Part shown: piece after piece, positions 6,399-11,102 of the stretch
Numbering within the stretch: the first letter of the stretch is position 1
How the letters are laid out: every line of letters starts with the position of its first letter
NCBI GenBank assembly: GCA_902803245.1
Contig: CADCPJ010000073.1
Span: forward strand, 1-11,102
Source: an uncultured Lachnospiraceae bacterium
Lineage (GTDB): Bacteria > Bacillota > Clostridia > Lachnospirales > Lachnospiraceae
Direction: 5' to 3'
Length of the DNA: 11,102 nt
Notes under the pieces: generated by a model
What the model was told of the DNA's origin: nothing
The model's database searches: none
The model's input: the letters and a program-made list of their open reading frames with translations, nothing else
Program-made: the position numbers and the translations under genes

Positions 6399-6418
6399 TG
6401 CTTACAAAAATATATTAT
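6389..6418 (+). promoter_or_regulatory. Promoter of ssnA-ygfK, overlapping a possible divergent promoter
   Basis: TTGTTT (6389-6394), 18 bp and TATTAT (6413-6418, 5 of 6) would start transcription near 6425, about 45 nt before the ssnA ATG. On the opposite strand TATAAT (6419-6414) with TTGCAT (6440-6435) at a short 15-bp spacing could serve the regulator gene, so the two -10 boxes would overlap and compete. The rightward assignment is the firmer one. Confidence 0.55.
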
Positions 6419-6453
6419 AGCAATTCGACCTCACATGCAAGGAGCAAGAGGCG

Positions 6454-6462
6454 AAAGGAGGT
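6454..6462 (+). promoter_or_regulatory. Ribosome binding site deciding the ssnA start
   Basis: AAAGGAGGT, a perfect anti-Shine-Dalgarno match, ends seven bases before ATG at 6470. The frame is open upstream to an ATG at 6389, but that start has no ribosome site, adds 27 residues unlike amidohydrolases, and coincides with the promoter. Confidence 0.9.
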
Positions 6463-6469
6463 AAACCCT

Positions 6470-7810
6470 ATGCTGCTCATCGGAAATGGACAAGTCATCA
6501 CGCGGGACGCAAAGCGGCCTTACGTAAAGGACGGCGCGGTCGTCACGGACGGGGGAGTGATCCGGGAGATCGGGACCTTCAGGGACATGAAGAAGAAGTA
6601 CCCCGATGCGGAGTACGTGGATGCGAAGGGCGGCATCATCATGCCGGGCCTCATCAACGCGCACACCCACATCTATTCGGGGCTCGCCAGGGGACTCGCC
6701 ATCGAGGGCCACAATCCGACGAATTTCTTCGAGGTCCTCGACGGGATGTGGTGGAACATCGACCGCCACCTGACGATCGACGGGACGCGGGCCAGCGCCT
6801 ACGCGACGATCCTCGACTGCATAAGGGACGGCGTGACGACGATCTTTGACCACCACGCCTCCTTCTGCGAGATCCGGGGATCCCTCTTCGCCATAAAGGA
6901 CGTGGCGAAGGAGCTCGGCATCCGCGCCTGTCTGTGCTACGAGGTATCGGAGCGGGACGGAGAGGAGAAGTGCGACGAGGCCATCCTCGAAAATGCGGAA
7001 TTTGCGAGGTGGGCCGCCAAAGAGAAGGACGACATGATCGCCGCCATGTTCGGAGGCCACGCGCTTTTCACCATTTCCGACAGGACATTTGGGAAAATGG
7101 TGGAGGCCAATGACGGCCTCACGGGCTTCCACATCCACGTGGCGGAGGGCATGAACGACGTCTACGATTCCTTAAGGAACTACGGCTGCCGCCCGGTGAA
7201 CCGCCTCTTAAACAACGGCATACTCGGTGAGAAGACGCTGCTCGGGCACTGCATCCACGTAAACCCGGCCGAGATGGACATCATCCGCGAGACCGGGACC
7301 ATGGTGGTCAACAACCCCGAGTCCAATATGGGAAATGCGGTCGGCTGCTCGCCGGTTCTCCAGATGATGGCGAAGGGAATCACCGTCGGCATGGGAACGG
7401 ACGCCTACACCCACGACATGCTCGAATCCCTCAAGGTCTTCCTCATCATCCAGAGGCATCACGCGTGCATGCCGAACGTGGCCTTCGGAGAGGACATGAC
7501 GATGCTCTTTGAGAACAACAGGAGAATCGCCGCGAAGTATTTCAGGAAGCCCCTCGGCATCCTCGCGGAGGGCGCGGCGGCGGACATCATCGTCATGGAT
7601 TACAAGCCGTTTACGCCATTTTCCGAAGAAAATGTGGACGGCCACATGCTGTTCGGCATGATGGGCAAGAACTGCAGGACCACCATCATCGACGGGAAGG
7701 TCCTCTACAAAGACCGGGAGTTCGTCGGCATCGACGAGGAGAGAATCAACGCCTGGACGCTCGAAGAGAGCAAGAAGCTCTGGGGCGCGCTCAACCACAG
7801 AACATACTAA
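6470..7810 (+). CDS. ssnA: Putative aminohydrolase SsnA
   Basis: 446 residues, close to the E. coli SsnA length. It belongs to the metal-dependent amidohydrolase (TIM-barrel) superfamily, near guanine deaminase/chlorohydrolase types. Metal ligands are visible: His65 and His67 in NAHTHIYSG, His221/His223 in HIHVAEG with Glu226 beside it, His260 in LGHCIHV, and Asp311 in GMGTDAYTHD. The N- and C-terminal parts (about 1-58 and 365-420, with GAAADIIVMDYKP) make the composite beta-sandwich. The reaction is not established; a hydrolytic deamination or ring opening of a purine- or pyrimidine-derived compound is the usual guess. In E. coli and many anaerobes the gene sits with ygfK, hydantoinase/dihydropyrimidinase and molybdenum hydroxylase genes of anaerobic purine/urate catabolism. 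Here ygfK starts ten bases after its stop, so the two are translationally close and surely co-transcribed. Confidence 0.93.
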   Translation: MLLIGNGQVITRDAKRPYVKDGAVVTDGGVIREIGTFRDMKKKYPDAEYVDAKGGIIMPGLINAHTHIYSGLARGLAIEGHNPTNFFEVLDGMWWNIDRHLTIDGTRASAYATILDCIRDGVTTIFDHHASFCEIRGSLFAIKDVAKELGIRACLCYEVSERDGEEKCDEAILENAEFARWAAKEKDDMIAAMFGGHALFTISDRTFGKMVEANDGLTGFHIHVAEGMNDVYDSLRNYGCRPVNRLLNNGILGEKTLLGHCIHVNPAEMDIIRETGTMVVNNPESNMGNAVGCSPVLQMMAKGITVGMGTDAYTHDMLESLKVFLIIQRHHACMPNVAFGEDMTMLFENNRRIAAKYFRKPLGILAEGAAADIIVMDYKPFTPFSEENVDGHMLFGMMGKNCRTTIIDGKVLYKDREFVGIDEERINAWTLEESKKLWGALNHRTY

Positions 7811-7820
7811 GGAGAAGATT

Positions 7821-10800
7821 ATGAGTGATATCATGAGACCGATACCTTACGGGCAGCTGCTGAACTGGGCCCTTCAGGAGTATGAGAACGAGGGGAGCAT
7901 CTTCGGCGTGTCGAAGATCGTAAGGCTTAACGGGAAGGGCGCTCTTCCCATATTTGACGGGCGCATTGAGACGCCGTTCGGACCGGCGGCCGGCCCGAAC
8001 ACGCAGCTCGCCCAGAACATCACCGCGGCCTATGCGGCGGGATCGAGGTTCTTCGAGCTGAAGACCGTTCAGAAGATGGACGGGAGAGAGCTGGCGGAGT
8101 GCGTGGCGAAGCCCTGCATCGCCTCGGGAGACGAGTGCTACAACTGCGAGTGGTCCACGGAGCTCGAAGTGGGGCAGGCATTTGAGGAGTACGTGAAGGC
8201 GTTCTTCCTGTGCCGGATCCTCGCGAAGGAGCTTGGTCTTGGCGACCCGGACGGATTCATATTCAACATGTCGGTCGGCTATGACCTGGAAGGCATAAAG
8301 ACGGAGAAGATCGACCGCTATATCGAGGGAATGAAGGATGCCTCCGCGACGGACATCTATAAGACCTGCATTGAGGTCTCCCTTGAGGCGGCAGAAAGCG
8401 GCCTGCTGAAGGCCTGTGACGAAGCATTTATAAAGAGCTTCCCGACCCGGATCTCGAATTCCATCACGGAGTCCACCCTGCACGGATGTCCGCCGGATGA
8501 GATCGAGCGGATCGCAAGCTACCTGATGTCCGAAAAGGGACTCCACACTTATATCAAATGCAACCCCACGCTGCTCGGCTACGAGTTTGCGAGGAAGACG
8601 CTTGACGATCTGGGGTACGATTACATCGCCTTCGACGATCACCATTTCCTCGAGGACCTGCAGTGGGCGGATGCCGTCCCGATGCTGAAGAGGCTGACTG
8701 CACTGTCTACCGAGAAGGGCGTGGAGTTCGGAGTCAAGCTCTCGAACACCTTCCCCGTGGACGTGAAGGCGGGAGAGCTTCCGAGCGCGGAGATGTACAT
8801 GTCCGGCAGATCGCTCTATCCCCTGACAATCGAGCTCAGCTCCCGCATAGCAAAGGAGTTTGGCGGAAAGCTCAGGATCTCCTACTCGGGCGGGGCGGAT
8901 TTCTTCAACATCCGCGATATTTTCGATGCGGGGATCTGGCCCATCACGATGGCGACGACGATCCTGAAGCCGGGCGGGTACGGGAGGCTTGCCCAGCTGA
9001 CCGGGTTCTTTGAGAACCTTGACGGAAAGCCGTTTGGCGGCGTCGATGTGGTTAAGACCGCGTCTCTTGCCGCGAAGGCGAGGGAGGACGCGCGGTACAA
9101 AAAGCCGGTGAAGCCGCTTCCGGACAGAAAGAACGGCAAGGCCCTCCCGCTCCTTGACTGCTTCGACGCGCCCTGCAGGACCAGCTGCCCGATCGGGCAG
9201 GACATCCCCGCGTATCTGCGCGCGATTGAAGAGGGAAGATACGAGGACGCACTTCAAATCATCCTTGAGAAAAATGCCCTCCCGCACATCACGGGAACCA
9301 TCTGCCCCCACACCTGCGCGGACCGCTGCATGCGGAACCACTACGAGGAGGGGCTTCACATCCGGGAAATGAAGCTGCTCGCGGCCAAAAGAGCGTTCGG
9401 GTCCGTTCTGCCGTCCCTCGGCAAAAAGAGAGCGCACAGGATCAGCGGACGGAGAGTGGCTGTCGTCGGCGGAGGCCCGGCCGGACTTGCCGCGGCATCT
9501 TTCCTAAGCCGCGCGGGAATAGACGTCACGGTATTTGAGAAGAGAGAGAAGCTCGGCGGCGTTGTGCGGTACGCGATCCCCGAATTCCGCATCACGGAAG
9601 AAGCCATTGACCGCGACGTGGAGCTCTGCAAGGCATACGGCGCGTCGTTTGTGACCGGGCGCGAAATCACTTCCGCGGAGGAACTGAAGGCGGAGGGGTA
9701 CACGGACATCATTTTCGCGGGAGGAGCCTGGGCGCCGGGAAGAGAGGCCCTTGCCTACGGGGAAGCCCTGGATGCCCTGGAATTCCTCGCTGAGCTCAAA
9801 TCGTCTCCGGACGGGCCGGACCTCGGAGAGGACGTCGCCGTCATCGGAGGCGGCAACACGGCCATGGACGTGGCCCGCGCCGCGAAGAGGCTGAAGGGCG
9901 TGAAGAACGTACGCCTCATCTACCGCCGCACGAAGCGCTACATGCCGGCCGACGAGGAGGAGCTCATGCTCGCCGTGAAGGACGGCGTGATCTTCAATGA
10001 ACTCCTGTCTCCAAAGGGCGTGAAGGACGGCGTCCTCACCTGCGAGGTGTGCGCCCTCGGCGAGCCGGATGCGAGCGGCAGGCGCTCCCCGGTTCCGACG
10101 GGAGAGACCGTGGATATCAAGGCCTCTGCTGTGATCACCGCCGTCGGAGAGCAGGTCGACACCTCCCTTCCGGCAGCGGCGGGCGCGGCCCTCGATGAGA
10201 GGGGAAGGCTGATTGCGAATGAAAACTGCGAGACCTCCGTCCCCGGCATCTATGTCGTGGGAGATATGCGGAGGGGACCGGCGACCGTGGTGAAGGCCAT
10301 CGCGGACGCGCAGACTGCTGCCGCCGCGATCGTCGCCGCCTTTAGGGGCGGAAGCGCCGAAGAGGCGAAGGCTGCGCTCTTTGACGGCGCAGTGAAGGAA
10401 AATGCCGAGAAGGATCCTGCCTCATCACTTGGCAGGAAGGGCGTGCTGACGGACGACTTAAGCGCGGAGGTCGACAGAAGGTGCCTCGGATGCGCGACCG
10501 TCTGCGAGGTCTGCGTGGATGTCTGCCCGAACCGGGCCAACATCGCCATCGACGTCCCCGGCATGGAAAAACCGCAGATCCTCCACATCGACAGGATGTG
10601 CAACGAATGCGGCAACTGCGCGGTCTTCTGCCCCTACCAGGGAAGGCCCTACAAGGACAAGTTCACGCTCTTTGAGAACTTCGAGGACTTTGAAAACTCC
10701 GAAAACCAGGGCTTCTTAATGACTGCCGATCCAAAGGTGACGCGCATAAGGCTCTTCGGAAGCGTGAAGGACTACGACGTGACTGATCCTCGCTGCGGCC

Positions 10801-10856
10801 TCTACGAGCCGCTGCGGCAGCTGATCCTTGCCGCCGCAAAAAAGCCATATCTGTAA
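7821..10856 (+). CDS. ygfK: YgfK, putative selenate reductase iron-sulphur flavoprotein subunit
   Basis: 1011 residues, similar to E. coli YgfK (about 1030). Residues 1 to about 430 form a dihydroorotate dehydrogenase-like barrel (TPFGPAAGPNTQLAQN at 51-66, ISYSGGADFFNIRDI near 353-367). A GltD-like cysteine region follows, with Cys447, Cys452, Cys456 and Cys495, Cys499, Cys503. Next is an FAD/NAD(P)H oxidoreductase: GGGPAG (550-555) for FAD and VIGGGNTAMDVAR (675-687) for the nicotinamide nucleotide. The C terminus is a ferredoxin domain with CLGCATVCEVCVDVCP (888-903) and CNECGNCAVFCP (927-938). The layout parallels dihydropyrimidine dehydrogenase, so electron transfer between NAD(P)H and a purine- or pyrimidine-type substrate is plausible; 'selenate reductase' rests on genetic work in E. 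coli and is not proven biochemically. TAAGGAGAAG at the ssnA stop is its ribosome site. No in-frame TGA suggests selenocysteine. Confidence 0.93.
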   Translation: MSDIMRPIPYGQLLNWALQEYENEGSIFGVSKIVRLNGKGALPIFDGRIETPFGPAAGPNTQLAQNITAAYAAGSRFFELKTVQKMDGRELAECVAKPCIASGDECYNCEWSTELEVGQAFEEYVKAFFLCRILAKELGLGDPDGFIFNMSVGYDLEGIKTEKIDRYIEGMKDASATDIYKTCIEVSLEAAESGLLKACDEAFIKSFPTRISNSITESTLHGCPPDEIERIASYLMSEKGLHTYIKCNPTLLGYEFARKTLDDLGYDYIAFDDHHFLEDLQWADAVPMLKRLTALSTEKGVEFGVKLSNTFPVDVKAGELPSAEMYMSGRSLYPLTIELSSRIAKEFGGKLRISYSGGADFFNIRDIFDAGIWPITMATTILKPGGYGRLAQLTGFFENLDGKPFGGVDVVKTASLAAKAREDARYKKPVKPLPDRKNGKALPLLDCFDAPCRTSCPIGQDIPAYLRAIEEGRYEDALQIILEKNALPHITGTICPHTCADRCMRNHYEEGLHIREMKLLAAKRAFGSVLPSLGKKRAHRISGRRVAVVGGGPAGLAAASFLSRAGIDVTVFEKREKLGGVVRYAIPEFRITEEAIDRDVELCKAYGASFVTGREITSAEELKAEGYTDIIFAGGAWAPGREALAYGEALDALEFLAELKSSPDGPDLGEDVAVIGGGNTAMDVARAAKRLKGVKNVRLIYRRTKRYMPADEEELMLAVKDGVIFNELLSPKGVKDGVLTCEVCALGEPDASGRRSPVPTGETVDIKASAVITAVGEQVDTSLPAAAGAALDERGRLIANENCETSVPGIYVVGDMRRGPATVVKAIADAQTAAAAIVAAFRGGSAEEAKAALFDGAVKENAEKDPASSLGRKGVLTDDLSAEVDRRCLGCATVCEVCVDVCPNRANIAIDVPGMEKPQILHIDRMCNECGNCAVFCPYQGRPYKDKFTLFENFEDFENSENQGFLMTADPKVTRIRLFGSVKDYDVTDPRCGLYEPLRQLILAAAKKPYL

Positions 10857-10884
10857 GATGAACCCTTAAATCCCGGGACACTTA

Positions 10885-10927
10885 GCGAAATACCATCCGG
10901 AAATTTAAGAAAAACCGGACGATTCGC
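10885..10927 (+). other. Imperfect stem-loop in the ygfK 3' untranslated region
   Basis: GCGAA (10885-10889) and TCCGG (10896-10900) can pair with CCGGA (10915-10919) and TTCGC (10923-10927) around an A-rich 14-nt loop, with an internal loop between the two helices. It precedes the terminator by about 45 nt. No ORF with a ribosome site is seen between the ygfK stop and the terminator. Confidence 0.35.
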
Positions 10928-10971
10928 GGTTCCATCTTTGCACAGTATCATGTACAATCTTTATATCGGTC

Positions 10972-11007
10972 TCCACGCCGGGATCTTCGGCGTGGACATT
11001 TCTTTTT
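10972..11007 (+). terminator. Intrinsic terminator of the ssnA-ygfK operon
   Basis: TCCACGCCG (10972-10980) pairs perfectly with CGGCGTGGA (10988-10996) around a seven-base loop containing CTTCGG-like sequence, followed by CATTTCTTTTT (10997-11007). It is about 115 bp after the ygfK stop and closes the operon within the window. Confidence 0.85.
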
Positions 11008-11033
11008 ATACATAAATGTACGACTGCCATCGC

Positions 11034-11102
11034 GCGGCTTGGAATACTGTTTTGCAGCTTGGAATACTGTTTTGCGGCTTGGAATGCTGTTTTGCAGCTT
11101 GG
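11034..11102. repeat. 20-bp tandem repeat running off the window edge
   Basis: Unit GCGGCTTGGAATACTGTTTT is present three times (11034-11053, 11054-11073, 11074-11093) and nine more bases of a fourth copy reach the window end. The third base of the unit alternates G, A, G, A between copies, and copy 3 has GAATGC for GAATAC. Copies are directly abutting with no spacers, so it is not a CRISPR array. The unit has no stop codon in any of the six frames. Its full length and function cannot be seen here. Confidence 0.9.

Noticed and set aside
6389..6469. Upstream in-frame ATG that would lengthen SsnA by 27 residues
   Set aside because: It lacks a ribosome site and overlaps the promoter, while ATG 6470 has a perfect AAAGGAGGT at seven bases and begins with the usual amidohydrolase opening.
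7791..9437. Long open frame antisense to ygfK (548 codons), and a similar 444-codon one antisense to mgtE (4160-5494)
   Set aside because: Both are shadows caused by GC-rich codon bias of well-identified genes; their translations are Arg/Asp/Val/His-rich with no motifs.
7821..10856. Selenocysteine insertion in ygfK, suggested by its selenium-related name
   Set aside because: The reading frame is uninterrupted; there is no in-frame TGA to recode.
10938..10967. Promoter TTGCAC...TATATC downstream of ygfK for a small RNA
   Set aside because: Both boxes are weak, and a transcript would start within or next to the terminator hairpin with no room for an RNA gene.
11034..11102. CRISPR array
   Set aside because: Repeat units abut directly with no unique spacers, and no cas gene is in the window.
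11016..11102. Small ORF from ATG 11016 through the tandem repeats
   Set aside because: No ribosome site, immediately after a terminator, and open only because the repeat unit lacks stop codons; it runs off the window so cannot be judged as a gene.

Overview
The window looks like a chromosomal segment of a GC-rich, anaerobic low-G+C-lineage (Firmicutes/Clostridia, Lachnospiraceae-like) bacterium. The grounds are strong AGGAGG-type ribosome binding sites, a TTG start, sigma-A type promoters, an FprA-type flavodiiron protein, an MgtE transporter and an ssnA-ygfK pair, all common in gut Clostridia. The assignment is by gene content and style only; I cannot name a genus.

Left part (1-3490): the 3' part of a Maf nucleotide pyrophosphatase gene is followed by a small flavodoxin-like gene, both on +. 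They converge on two minus-strand genes: a six-pass membrane diguanylate cyclase (GGDEF with an intact inhibitory site) and, upstream of it, an FprA flavodiiron protein that probably detoxifies O2 or NO. The flavodoxin and cyclase genes overlap at their 3' ends by 67 bp, and the cyclase's intrinsic terminator lies inside the flavodoxin coding sequence. Between fprA and the cyclase, the fprA terminator hairpin contains a perfect TATAAT that has the right spacing to be the -10 box of the cyclase gene.

Middle (3490-5700): back-to-back strong promoters drive fprA leftwards and mgtE rightwards. MgtE carries an unusual acidic, repetitive N-terminal extension of about 140 residues, in more AT-rich codons than the conserved core. 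Between mgtE and the next, convergent gene is a REP/MITE-like palindromic element. It is flanked by a 21-bp near-perfect direct repeat that duplicates the end of the neighbouring regulator gene, including its stop codon.

Right part (5679-11102): a YheO/DauR-type PAS-HTH regulator is divergent from a two-gene operon, ssnA (amidohydrolase) and ygfK (large iron-sulphur flavoprotein annotated as a putative selenate reductase subunit). In other bacteria these two genes belong to the cluster for anaerobic purine/urate breakdown and selenium-dependent hydroxylases. Here the pair has its own promoter and terminator, and the regulator next door is the natural candidate to control it. The window ends in a 20-bp tandem repeat that runs off the edge.

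I do not see a clearly new multi-gene system. The most unusual items are the MgtE extension, the insertion at the regulator's stop codon, the nested terminator/promoter and the terminal tandem repeat.
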